Notes: generated by a model from the sequence alone, not told the origin. A stretch of DNA of 64,000 bases from Bugula neritina (GCA_964035545.1 OZ037766.1:31092273-31156272), one strand, 5' to 3'. Positions 36,492-49,272 are shown, counted from the first letter of the stretch. Numbers and translations: made by a program.

Positions 36492-39400
36492 ATGAATGAA
36501 AAGGAAATTATTACTTCTTGGAATGAAGCTGTCGAGCTTTTTAAATCCAATCCTGATGATCACGCCAGCATAAGACAAGCGAGGGATCAACTCAAAACTG
36601 TGATTTCATCATATCCAAAGCAAGGTGTCTCAAAGTTATGCTACAACGTTGCAATTCTCTCTCGGCTCTTGGGAGACAATGTCATGGATTTAGAGGTTGG
36701 AACTCTTTTTCAACATTGGTGTAAATAATTATAATAATCAAATTTTAATTCATAGTCAGTGTTTCAATTTAAAAAATACTTTAGAGTACTTCAGAAATGT
36801 TCCTGTTTTGTAGGAAGATTGCTGTCTAATACCGGTTGTTGACTTTAAGGTTTTGTAGAAACACAATTATTCTCCAGGAGAAACAAAACAATATTTATGA
36901 GTCTACTTTCCACGTGCCACATGGACCACAAATCTTTAAATGAACTCTATTCATTCCTCTACTTTGATTTTAAAGAAATATTATTATGTAATAAAGTGTT
37001 GTTGGTATCTCATAGTAAAAGTTGAAATAGGTACCATATCCTATTTGTATCAGCATACTTGTTATCTACATGGACAGATGACTGCTACTGTTGATGTCGT
37101 TGTAGTACCTAAACCTCTGTCTTGGTAAAGACCAGCACAACGCTATAGCTTACTACCAACGAGGTCTCGTGCAATATGCCATGAAGAGGTCAGTGGTTAT
37201 CCTTGAAAGTCCTGTCATTATTTTGCTTTTTTGCTATTTACTCACATCTGGGAGTTTCATTGCCCTATATGACTGAGTTGCATCATGGGATACTCTCAGC
37301 TTGTACTCTAACTAGTTGGGGTAATCCACATGCTTGCTTTACACAAGCTTGCTTTTAGACATCAGGGTTGTTCCTAGAGAACTGGGAAGGCAATTCCAAT
37401 ATTGAGAAACCTGAATCAGCCCCCATACAAGTACTAGCCCATGCACCAGGCAGATGTGATATATAGTTGTTAGGGAATTAGAAATCTTAACGCTAATCTT
37501 GATGTAACTTTTGTAGATTGACTTGTAAATGCAACACCAGTTTTTTTATAAGTATGTATTGTGTTATACTCTTTGTATTTGTGTTTGCTGTAAGGATTAT
37601 AAAGTACGTATATACTGATATTGGCTGTGTGTTTTATACTGATATGTACTCATGCCACATACTTATAACTATTGTAATGCTGCTTCATGACAAGCCGTGA
37701 CAGGTGTGTTATGTTTGCACAGGTATGCTGACTCAGCAAAGGATTTCCAGAAATGCGTAGATAGCATGAGGCAAGCAACTCTCATAGACTATGCTCAACT
37801 AGGTCTTAGATGTAAGCTCTATCAACACGAGGTGGGTTCCTTCTATACACCCCCTCAATTTGAGATGTACACCCCCTCAATCTGGGTCTAAATTTTGTAT
37901 ATTTTTATAATGATTCACTGAGAAATACTTGGCTTCAGTGCAGACATGCAAATATTTCAGTAGTCAAATATTAGTAAAAAATAACCTAAAAGCTCAGAAA
38001 GCATGTGCAGTAATGGAAAAGTTAGCTTCTCTACTATAAATGAGAAACTGGGACAATGTCATGGACTCTCAACATACACTTCAGGTTGAAATTCATGAAG
38101 ACAAGCGAAGAACTTGGGCTGTGGAAATTTCTTTACACTGGAAATATGATTCTAGCATTCAATATGCAATTATAATTTACTTAAATTTATTTTTTACCAA
38201 AATTCAGTTTAGATTGGACTGGATTGTTACTTGTTTTACACATCAATAAGCCTTCATATTGTTTTCAGGTGATCTACAACGAGGCCGCATGTCATCTAAA
38301 GCTGGGTAACAGGAAGAACTGCATGTACGCCCTTCTAGAGGTCAAGAAGCTTATAGATAAGGACACAACAAAGGTGCTGCACACTCTCGATATCCAAACA
38401 CCTATAGAGTCTGTCAGGGTGTGTAATAATACATTTCAACAGCTTGCAATAGCTTTGAATTTACCTGCATTATAGGCATTAGAACTGTAGGCCCTGTGTT
38501 ATAAGAGTTCAAAGGTTAAATTGAGGTCTATTTGGAATTTTTTTCTCCTCCATTATATGGTTTATACTCTTACAGCGTAGGAACACAATGTTGTTAGACA
38601 CAAAGCACGTTCAATGCCATTTAATGATTTAATCGTCCGAACATTGATTTTTGATTAATAAACATCCTAGTGGAAAATTCTGTTGTCCTGTAGGCTATGC
38701 TCTGAACTCTCAACAGCCGCACTGTACAACCAGATCCTTGTATATCTATACTATATTTGTAGAATGGGGGCAACACTCTAGAAGTCATTGTAGCTGGAGA
38801 GGGCAAGTTATACACCCCTCCTGTGTCTAAACTGAATAACTTAGCTAAGAAGAACTACCTAGGTAAAGCTAAGGTATGCATATACTGACACTCTTTGACG
38901 TGATGGGTCGTGTATCTAACATTTTATTTTATTTAGTGTAATACATGCTGTAAAACAGGATGCAATACGTGGTGTAGTACATAATGCAATACACAGTGTA
39001 AAATATAATGTAATACACAGTGTAATATGCAGTGTAATACGTATTGTAATGTGTGATGCAATGCATAGTGTAATACATCATGTATTGTATGTATCTCATT
39101 GGCAGGTTGTCTCTTCCCTCCAGACTGGTGATACATTCTCAGGGTTTGTCGGTCCTAAACTGGTGAGTCATTTGTACTCGAAGGCTGCACGAGTTTGGTT
39201 TTTTCATATGGCACTTTTACTTTTAAATTGTCTAGATATTCTATATTAATAGTGTAAACATTTGTATATATGGTTTAATGCACATCTTATTGAATTATGC
39301 GTTAGCCATTTATATGTGTGTGAATATATTCATCTATTTTTTTAAATAGAAAGCGTTGGACCGTGTGAAAAAGGTAACTGCTTGCGTGGTTGGAGCTATT

Positions 39401-42400
39401 TTATGTTGATAGATTTGTTATTGTTACATTAGATGAGTTTCTATCACCTGCTTTTTACTCCTCGTAAATTGATTTGATTGAGTTTGACATAATTTACCTC
39501 TCTGTGGTTTTACTGTGCTGGACTTTCACTTACTTGCTCTTGCACGGTGCAACTTGTGTAGAACATTCGGTTACATTTGATAGAGTATAACTTAGTAATG
39601 TGACTCAGTTTGACTTAATGTGACAAGAGTATGAATAGGACTTGGAACTACCAGAATATAGCTGGATTATAATATTTATCTAGCTACATGAGTGCTACGT
39701 TATTGTGTGACCTGAATCAATGTGCCTGCTACATGCATATGATTACTGCTTGTTTTATTCCTGCTACCAACCTGTTTGTGTGCTCTGTTTTGGTTGCTTT
39801 TACTGTTTGCGTTATTGATTAAAGCCAGCTGACATACCTGCATGCAATAAAGGAGTTTCTCCCCCCCCCCCTTTAAGTTCCCTATACATTATATAATACG
39901 TGCTCTAGCTTTATCCTGCTTGCAGCCTAAGAGTTATCTTCCTGTTAGGTTGTATTCCTCAACTATGAATTAGGTAGACAACTCTATACTCCCAACTTAT
40001 TTCGTGTAGTTATATAATTGTCTTCTCTATGTAATAGCATGCTGTGTACTGGTGGTTAAGAGCAGTTTGTAAAGATGTGCATCAGCAATATTGCCCCTAA
40101 GAATTTTTTTCAGTGTGTTAGAGAAAAAGTACTCTAAGCCCATCTCATTGTCAAAGTTTGCACACTAAATATTAACAGGAGCTGGTCGAACTTCAGCAGT
40201 GATTTTTTCTAGCTTGTTGATTGGCTGTTAGAACACAACGTTTGTTTACTATTGTGCAGCATGTGCTCTTGTGATGTAAAAGCTCTAACTCAATCCTGAC
40301 CATATATCACAGTCTCAATTCCTAGACTATAGATATACATGATGTTGGTAGGCTCCCCCAGACCGCCCGTCTTCTCCCAGACCTACTACACCAACTCCAC
40401 AGCTAAGTGAGTCATCAACTTCCAACTCAGCAGATAGCAAATCTCTGCTGGAAGAGTTGGTGAAGAACCAGAAAGTGACGAGCCAATCAGGTAGACCAGG
40501 TAGGGTCAGCAGTTCAGCAGCGTTGATAGACTTCCTAAACAACTGAGATATACGCACACTATGCTACACAGTATGCTATACTATATGTTATACACTATGC
40601 TATACAGTATGCTGTACTATATGCTATACAGTATGCTATACTATATGCTGTATTACACTGTATTACATGCTATAGTAATACCCATGGCGCTATATTATAT
40701 ACTCTGAAAAAATAGCTTTACGTTAACTATCACAAAGTTACTAGTTTATCATGGAAGTATAAATACACACATAGATAAAATTAATGGTTTAAGCACTAAA
40801 AGTGATTACATAATATGGTAAACATAGCCATGACAATACCCAGTCATTATTATTATTACCTACAGTTATGTAATCTTTCAGCGTTAGTGTTAGGACTGAA
40901 TGCCGATAACTGCCAAGGTGGAGTATTGATAGCGTTTATTTATTATGAATTATTTGTGAGTGAAATAGAATACTTAAAGGATTGCTCTATCTTAGTTTAT
41001 TACAATCACTTTATAATTATGAACTATAATCTAATGTGTATGCAAACAATTGTGACTTTGCAAAGGGATATATGCCTAGAAAACAGCTTTTCAAAATTCC
41101 AATTTTGAGGGAGGTAAAATTTTCAGCCATGAAAAAGAATAGCCTAATACGTGACGTGTGAACGCCAGTAATGATGCTGCACGTGCTAACTATAACGCTA
41201 GTATTCAAGGTTGCTGAGCGCAACATCAACCAATAACGCTCAAGCAGTTACAGTGCGCTATATAGGTCAGCTTTGGTGCGCCCCTAACATTGCACAATCT
41301 GACCTAGTTTAGATCGATCGCAGGCATTCATCCTAAAGAATGCATGTTTTTGCAATGCTTTTTTCTATGTTTACAAGCAAAATATGGCCTAATGTTATCA
41401 CATACATGTTATTTAACATGTCAAAAAACTATAGATTGAGATAATTCACATTTGCACTTCTATAAATATACAAATTACGAGCTGAAAGATCACATCTCAC
41501 AGTCATATTTCTATAGTTATTCATTTGTATAGTCACGTGACCAGCAGGAATGCTGGCGCTGTTACATCACATTTCCCAGCTCATTTCAAAATCGGCGTTT
41601 TGGCTGTTACCAATCTACACCCTCAACTTCAACTAACTTTTTCTACCTTTGGTCAAATGCTTTTTGTCAATGCATGCTTAGAAAGACACAATATTATGTG
41701 TGTTTGACCTAAATGGCCATTTATTAGACAAGATAGAGCAATCCTTTAAGAGTGAAGAATTACTTAACTTGACAAATACTATGCATGCATGCCTCTCCAT
41801 TCCAAAGCATTAGCCCAATCCTAATTAGCCACAGCCACTGATGCAAGCTGCTAATGATCGTACGATCATTAGCTGCTTTCTAATTGGCAGATCCTATCCA
41901 TTGTCCAGAGAAATAGCTAGCAATGTATTAGGTATTACATACTTAATTAGCTGAGCGTAGCTTAGAGTATAGTAGATGCTGCACATTCAGGTAGCAGAGT
42001 AAGCATAGGAGTTCTCCTTCTGATATACAATAATTCACCGCGGTATTGCCCATATTTATTATATGGTAATAAGCCATCACTTTGGTCTACCTACCAGAGA
42101 ATAATCTACATTGATTATGAGGACCAAATAATCTCATTTCTTAAACCCACAAGCTCATGTGCCCGGAGTTATGATGATTGCTGAAGACGTCAGTTGTATG
42201 TTACTTTGTTTCAGTTACCCCTGAATATCCGCCTCCTAAGCCTCTCATCAGACCTAAACTAGCTACTCCTACAAGTTCTGGTGGGGTGGATGCAAAGACC
42301 CCCTTAGCAGCAGCAGCAAAGCCCCCTCTCAATCCCAAGCCCAGTGTGTGCAATGTCGAGCTGATAGCTGGTGATAGAATGGAGAAGATGAGCCTGTCTT

Positions 42401-43201
42401 CCAACACCAACTTCCTCAAACTGATGGACACTGTGGGCACAGTCATGGAATATGACAGGGGCACCTTCTCTTTATGGTTGGTGCTTTGACTATGCTCTAT
42501 CTGTTTTGTCTGCCAAGTGAAACTACTTGTTGGAAATGAAACCCCCTAAACACACCTCACCGTACCATAGATCATAACGTGAAATGTCAGCCATTTTTAC
42601 TGTGTCCAGGCTGAAGTTCTCAAAGTCGCTATTTGGTATGACCTAGGACACTTCATTGGACATTTATATTCAATGTCAAATAGGAGCCTGACGTAACTTT
42701 TTAAATCAAACAGTAATCGTATTGCAACACCATACAGGAAGTTCGGACATTTTATAAAGATGGCTGATAATTTACGTTACGGCAAAGTGTGTCTGGGCCA
42801 TACGAGGTTAAAGTTACATTTAAATGATTAACGAATGCGGCCGAGTAGCATCGCTCAATAGTACATCACTGCCGGTGAGGATCACGTGTTATCTGCTAGT
42901 GAATTTATGCGGGTAAATAGTGAAGTAGCGTCCATTGATTGTTCCAACAATGGCAATCATTTAGAATCACGTGATCGTTGATTGCCTGAATGCAACTTTA
43001 TAGTGCCTGCCTTTACTGCTTATATTTTGGGTGCCACTATTTTTGGAGGCTGTCAGGACATTCCAGCTTTTTGATATTTGTTGTAGGTATTTAAACCGTC
43101 AGGGTACATACACTGCTATAGACAGTCAAGATATTGTCGCCCACGTCTGGCGACATAAAGTGAAGAACAACCAAATGACTATCTATGTGTTTGGAGTGTG
43201 A
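36492..43201 (+). CDS. NCF2: p67phox/NCF2-like NADPH oxidase activator without SH3 domains
   Basis: Ten exons in phase: 36492-36695, 37106-37188, 37723-37831, 38269-38418, 38763-38873, 39106-39162, 39350-39373, 40352-40490, 42215-42476, 43087-43201; 417 residues. Residues 1-165 are the TPR domain (YYQRGLVQYAMKRYADSAKD, RCKLYQHEVIYNEAACHLKL). Arg112 in SMRQATLIDY aligns with the Rac-contact Arg102 of human p67phox. Residues 208-232 form the activation domain (NLAKKNYLGKAKVVSS, then DTFSGF), very close to the human segment that drives electron transfer in NOX2. A proline-rich linker (APPDRPSSPRPTTPTPQ; PEYPPPKPLIRP) follows, then a PB1 domain from about 339 to the end (LWYLNRQGTYTAIDSQDIVA). 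Human p67phox (526 aa) has one SH3 before and one after PB1; neither is here, and NOXA1 also has a C-terminal SH3. The ATG at 36492 is the first in frame after TTG codons. Exon 7 is a 24-nt microexon. The gene symbol marks the family, not proven orthology. Confidence 0.88.
38935..39085. repeat. ~18-bp tandem repeat (gtgtaatacatagtgtaat)
   Basis: Degenerate copies of acacagtgtaatatgcagtg in the intron before p67phox-like exon 6. Confidence 0.75.
40555..40680. repeat. Degenerate repeat (tatgctatacagtatgct)
   Basis: About seven imperfect, partly palindromic units directly follow exon 8 of the p67phox-like gene. Confidence 0.8.
40978..41745. mobile_element. 768-bp MITE with TTAA target-site duplication
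   Basis: The left end AGGATTGCTCTATCTT (40978) and the inverted right end (to 41745) are perfect over 16 bp. Each end is directly flanked by TTAA (40974-40977 and 41746-41749). The inside has no transposase frame. TTAA duplication is typical of piggyBac-type transposition, although the termini do not begin CCC as most piggyBac ends do. It lies in the intron between exons 8 and 9 of the p67phox-like gene. Confidence 0.82.
41850..41873. repeat. 24-bp perfect palindrome
   Basis: The half site is GCTAATGATCGT followed by its exact reverse complement, with no loop. It lies about 100 bp outside the MITE, in the same intron. Confidence 0.9.
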
Positions 43202-44113
43202 TATAGATGCTGTGCCTCCAGCCCTCTTTTAATTTAAACCACCTATCTTTCTAACTTTTAGACTTATTTACTAACATCATACCAATGGCCTATGCTCACA
43301 TGAATATGTAATATATATTATAAGGAACTCTCTCAATACCCCTGAACAAGTTATTATTGGCAAAAAGCAATATTTTCAACAGAAAACTATGCATAGCACC
43401 TCAAGTTGAAAACCTCAACATTTTAACAAAAAGTTATTGTAGTCACTAGATATAATCAGTATTTTTAATATATTTTCCTTTTAACTATGATCCACAGACA
43501 TTTAATTTCAATGACTTTCAATTTTATAATTTTTTTCCAACATTAATGGCAATCTTGTGATAGTTTATTACCATACTTACACCATATAATTATTTTTATT
43601 CTAGCTATATACAGAGTCTCCGAAATATTGTACTTTTAACGCAATCATAGTATTTTTCTGCTCTATACATTTATATTTACATTTTAGGCATGTTTTGTCT
43701 TACAAATTTTAAAAAAATACAACTGTATTCATACCTATAAATTTGTTCATTCTATCAACACCAACACTGACCTGTGAAAATGTTAATTAGTGTGATTTCA
43801 AGATGAGAAGTTGTGTACTTTGCTTTAAAATCATGCCAAGTATTTATGTACAAAATAGCTTACTACAGCAAAAAAGTTTAGAAAATGGAATACAGAAAAT
43901 TCTATACATAGTTTAGACGGCAAGATACAGTGCAGAAAACAGAGCACCATCCATTAATATCAAGTGTAGTGCAACTTTAAAAGTGACTCTAAAAATAGAA
44001 TATGTTTCACTATCAACAAAGAGTAGCAATGTTGGTTTTCGAGTATAACTCCTATGTCCAGGCTCAAACCACCAACTTACTGAGAATAGCACTAGTCTTT
44101 TATTCTTTGGTCT
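43202..44113. other. Intergenic region between the p67phox-like gene and the minus-strand gene
   Basis: AT-rich; I looked specifically for SH3-coding exons on the plus strand and found none. Nothing else recognisable. Confidence 0.6.
44099..44104 (-). terminator. Possible polyadenylation signal of the minus-strand unknown gene
   Basis: A minus-strand AATAAA lies 9 bp after the proposed stop at 44114. The distance is unusually short, so the terminal exon may be wrong. Confidence 0.35.
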
Positions 44114-47100
44114 TCAAAGGTTGTCAATTGAAATAACATTCGTGATTGGTTTACCTGTGAAAAAAAAACAAATCTTGAGCAATTTTGAATCAGCATATAT
44201 GGTCATTCCTGAAAAGAAACACAGGAATAAAAATCCGAAGACTTCCGCTTGAATTTTCTAGAAGCTATTGAACAGAAAGATGTGGATGGCAGAAATACAT
44301 TTTGGCATGAATGACAGAAAGTATCCAAAGCATAAATTATCAAGGCTAAACGACACCGGATTATAATGTTTGAAAAATGCATACTCAATAAACAGTTGGT
44401 TTTACTGATGATGACCTGATCGGATAGGTTAAAAACTATATTTTACCTTCTAAAGTGTCCAATATTACTATATCTTTATCATCATTCACAGAACAAATGT
44501 CTTCATTCATAGGCTCCTTGGTAGTGGGGCAGATAGATATATAATACTTCATGCCATTTGCAGGTAAAGGTACATTGGTGGATGGCACCAGCTTGCCAAG
44601 TCTGCTCTTTTTGGTGGGCAAAGGCATAGGAGATTCAAAATAACGATTTCTTTTGTGCCCAGCCGTCTGGTATGTTGGGCCGATTTTTGTTGATTTGTTG
44701 GGTAGGTTGGCAGTGGAAGTAGTTTGACAAGAAGAATTACAGCTAGCAGGATCGCTACTATTAACTGAGGACTTTTCCTTTAAAACAGCTGGTTGAAAAG
44801 ACGAGAGAATATCAATTACAGCTTTCTTATTTTTCTGTACTCTTGTCACTTTCTCGTTTTCTGCCATAAGCAAAGGGAAGTTACTGGCTGTAGTCGGAAT
44901 TTTCTTCAAAGGACTTGATACAATGTCTTTAGTGAATTTTCTCTTTTTCTTTGACGGTGAACAATTATCCAAACCGCTAAAGATTCTCTTACGAACAGGC
45001 CGACTAGTTGACTGATTTGGCAAATACATCTCCTCAAACAGGCTAGTGGATGCAATGTCTTGATGTTTTCTCAATCGCAAAGTTTGTTTTGTAGCAAGAT
45101 TGTAAACAAAATCAGGGAGTTTCGTTAAGCATACATAAGGTTGTTTTATAAGGTGATTGTGAAACATATATACTTTTTGACCCAAGGATTCTTTGTGATT
45201 GCCAGCAGTGCCTTGATTCGTATTGCCTGATTTATATTTTGGACTGATTGTACATCTTTTTAGTGACTTAGTTAGGCTTTGCTGGAATGGATTGTAATGA
45301 GATACGAGCATAGAATCCGCAGCATCTTGTGACACCGTAGCCTTTCTAGCGTTCTTTGTTGGAAACAACTCTGTTAACTGGGCAATTTCATCTAAGTCCT
45401 TGTTAGAAAAAAGGCTTGCTGACCACTGACTATTTGCACAACCATTGACCTGATGGTGCAGTGATCCTTTCAGTTTATCACTTGAATCTGAAAATGTTGA
45501 GGTTCCTTTGGTTTTTACAGTGATTTTTGTGCTGTCAACACATGCTGCCACTTTGTTGCTGTGCGCCGGCGATGAGATTTTTGGATCTGAGAAATCAAGC
45601 GATTTAACCATTGGATGATTATTCGAGGATTGAATAGTTTTCGGAGTCATTATCCCCAGTTGAAAATTACTATCTCCACAGATCTTAGTAGCTTTTATAT
45701 ATGTAGATTTTTCAGATATCTGCTGGTTAAAAACTGAAGATAAAGTAGATTTGTCAGCTGGCGTAGCTGTAGTCAAAGCCCCATGTTTACAATTATACAC
45801 CGAAGAATCCACTGGTTTTTGCATTACCACAGTGGCACAATTCCCATATCCAGACGTGTTAAGTTGGGATAATCTATTTTTAACTGTGAAACTGTTTTTT
45901 GAGGCATCTGTCATAGAATGCCCAACTTGTGATAACAGTGCATTGTTTGTAGACTGAGACATAGAATATAGCTTTTTTTCCGAGATTAAAGAGACAGGGT
46001 GCGAATGAACATTTGCTTTGCTAGCATCTGGCCTGCCAGACACAGGAGCAGAAGACATTACAGCCTTTCTCAGAGAATACACAACTTGAGACCCTGTTGA
46101 TGGGCCCAGCGGTAATCCATTGAGAGATTGTGGTGCTATTGATGGGCCAACTGGGATTCCATTGAGAGATTGTGGCACTGATGATGAGCCTACTGATATC
46201 CCATTGAGAGATTGTGGCACTACTGGTATTCCATTGAGAGATTGTGGCACTACTGGTATTCCATTGGGAGATTGTAGCACTGTTGATGGGTATACTAGTA
46301 TCCCAATGACAGATCGTGGCACTGTTGATGGGCCTAGTGGTATTGCATTGGCAGCTTGTCGCACCGATGATGGGCCTACTGGTATTTTACTGAGAGATTG
46401 TGGCACTACTGGTGTCCCATTGAAAGATTGTGGCACTGTTGATGGGCCTGCTGGCATCCCACTGAGAGAGTCTGACACTGTTGGAACCCCCAATGATATC
46501 ACATTGGATGATGTAATCAATACAAAACCGGTAGGTAAAGTCATAAGAGGTACATCTTTTCTAGGAACAATAGTTGGCTTCAAAGCTAAAAAATTATATG
46601 GAGGAAGCGTTAGGTAACGGTGAAAACATAGTTGACAAGCTTGGTGTATTTATTGATGAAATGTTACCTATGTTACCTATCAAAACAAGGTGCAGTATGG
46701 CTATAATTGATGTAAATGATATATTAACCATTCCAGCAGACATCCATAAAAATACTATTGTAGTATGAAACTAGTATTGAAAGACAGTTTTTACATACGA
46801 TTTTAAAATAACACGTACGTCATCTGCACAAAATGCTGGTACCAACTCAAAAAGGTACAGCAATAATAAAAAGTAGAAATCAATGCAAGGCACTTCAATG
46901 ATGGACAGGTTCAACAAGTGGGTTCAAGCTACACCTAATTTCATCAACTTTCTTGCTAGTTTGCTTCTTCAAGTTTAAACTTGAAGCCATACAAAGAAAA
47001 GAATAAACAAACCTAGCAAAGATGTGGGTGGTTGTTGTACAGGCAACTTTTTTTCGAGAGTGCTCCTAAAGAAGAATTATACAAAAACATCATTATATAG

Positions 47101-49272
47101 ATAACATTTTCAATCTGCCTGCATATACTAAGAACAGAAGGAGTACCAGTCCATCAATGGATTGACTGATCTATCAGCAATGAAGCTCCTTTGCAACAAT
47201 ACTATAAAATTTAAATAATAAAAATTAATATGATGTAAATTTTTTTTGACTAATCATAAAACTGCTATACTATATTGCTATATACTATTTACTATACTCA
47301 CTATTTAACGAAGAAAATTCAATCATAAAAATTATTTACCTGGTAGCATGGTTTCGATAATGAAAAAATGTTAAAAAAGTGATCGAAGAGTAAACCTAGC
47401 ATAGAATCCGATCAAAAACAAGCTGCACAAACATTTCAATAGAGTAGAAGTTAAAATCATACACAGTTTGATGCTATCAAAAATATTTAAACAGTACAAA
47501 TTTTATGTTACCTGGACTTTGAATCAGACTTTTTCAATAACATTTCAGCTGAATTTTTCAGAGATTCGTCTTTCAAAGAGTTTGTAGAGCTCAACAGTAC
47601 TGGTGTTTTTTCTGTACTTGGGGTTGCAGGTGAGACTAGCGCTTTAGAATTGGTAGAGTGGTAGAAATTTGAAGAGCTTGCATTTATATTAAAAGCACTT
47701 GATTTTGACACAACCGTGGTACAGCTGGGACCTTGAGATCTAGAAAAGGGTGTTTTCAATGGTTTTGATAACATAGCAGATTGGGAGGAATTGGGGATAA
47801 CTACTGCAGCACTTCCTGTTGAACGTGGTTTGAGAGTTCTATGAGAGGCAGCGTATAAAGTTGGCATAAGATTCTTCTGATATCTCGCTGCTATGGTTGT
47901 TTTGAGTGACTTTTTGCGGGACTTGTCTTTTGAGGTCTGCTTTGAATGTAAATAGTTTTTATAATTGTTGCGAGAAAAATTCTTGGGATAGTAAGTAGGG
48001 TCGTTCAAATAGCCTGCAACTGCTTTAGCTCTTGGATTAAAATCTACTACACTCTGCAATTTGAAAGAGCTTGTCGATAATGCAGATGACTCAGACTGAT
48101 GATCATGTCCAATGCTGTCATTGGTTGGTGTTTGTGCTGGTGGATTAGAATGGCATAGCCTAAGAAAATCACCAACCAAAATAGAATTTTTCTTAACACT
48201 GTTAGTTTTTAGGTTTGTTAAATAGGCCATTTGTTTGATTTCAGATGAAGAGGCGCTCTGATGAGGAGAGAGTAAAAAGAAATCAAGGGCATTTTCAAAT
48301 CTTCCTATACTAACTAAATGTAAAGCCTTTTCAAATCTAGAAGGAGTTAAAGTCTTTTCATTTTTGAGAGAAGGAGTGTCAACTGATTTGGTAGCGATAG
48401 GCTCATAAGAGTTTTCTCTCTCGGTATCAAAGACATTAGCCAGAAGATCACCAGTTTTCCAAGTGCGCTTGGTGTGCTTAGCATGGCTTGAACTATCAGA
48501 ACTAGCAGTCATGTAACTAGGACTAGCTTGAGATAAATCAACACTACTAGAATCATTTTTAAAAGCTAACGTTTGGCCAGATAAAGCAGCAGCATTCGAG
48601 GAATAACAGTTAAATTGATCCACAGGACTCTGACTCAACTCTTTTAAGGATGAGGAATTGGAAGCCTTCATAACTTCTTGAAGTTGCCAACAGTTAATTT
48701 TAGATATAGTTTGGTCTGGTCGCAAAGTTGACCCTGTTTGATTGCTGTCTGATATTATATTTGAGGTATTATTATGAGTATTTGTAATTTGAAGCTTGAC
48801 ATCACTGTTCATCATTTCAGTTTGACTAGGCCAGCAAGAAGATGGCAGGAGTAAGTCTATAATGCTCCGCTTGATTTGGCGCTTAATTGGGCGCACAGTA
48901 CATGTTGTTGGTGTCGTGGCTCTCTTTTCACCGAGCCCTGGAGGGCTGTAGAAATGACTGTTGACATTCCAGCAACCAGGAGACACCTCAGGTAGCAGAA
49001 CCTTAATTTCTTCTATTTCTAAGGTTTCAGCAGTTAGGACATGTACCCACTCAAGTCGGCTGTCGAATAGTACTAAAATCTTACTTGAATTGAGTGCTTC
49101 TGGAAATGTTTGACCATAGCCATCCTGGATGCAGACCTTAGTATCCTGTCAACATTATAAATTTTACCATAAATGTGTCTAGCATGAACAGCTAGACAGC
49201 AAAATGAAGATTCACAAGAAGCATTGTCAATTAGAAAAATACCTGGGAACTTTCAGTGACAATCCTCACCAT
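44114..49272 (-). CDS. Unrecognised large low-complexity protein, probably nuclear
   Basis: Exons (5' to 3'): 49272-49243 (10 codons), 49145-47512, 47065-47013, 46585-44447, 44208-44114. Phases agree throughout; about 1316 residues. If the third intron boundary at 44447 is not used, the frame stops at 44436 (about 1288 residues). The first ~70 residues look folded (ILVLFDSRLEWVHVLTAETL), by eye like a small beta-barrel of Tudor type. The rest is Ser/Thr/Lys-rich with islands such as RFEKALHLVSIGRFENALDF and LPDFVYNLATKQTLRLRKHQ. A bipartite-like basic cluster, RPVRKRIFSGLDNC...KKKRKF (coded near 44950-45000), suggests nuclear import. A tandem peptide repeat NGIPVGPSTVPQSL is coded at about 46090-46480. 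I do not recognise the family and assign no function. The two large exons without frame breaks argue that it is real. Confidence 0.7.
46090..46490 (-). repeat. In-frame coding repeat (NGIPVGPSTVPQSL), ~10 degenerate units
   Basis: Units of 33 to 54 nt, all multiples of three, share the core ccattgagagattgtggcac on the plus strand. The array lies inside the large exon of the minus-strand gene. A plus-strand frame through it is a shadow. Confidence 0.85.

Noticed and set aside
39860-39872. Poly-C run as a G-quadruplex-type regulatory site
   Set aside because: A single homopolymer run in an intron; no multi-run motif, and sequencing or assembly slippage is as likely.
46120-46617. 165-codon plus-strand ORF with LRDCGT repeats
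   Set aside because: Antisense of the coding repeat in the minus-strand gene; no upstream exon, and the minus frame is open for over 2 kb.
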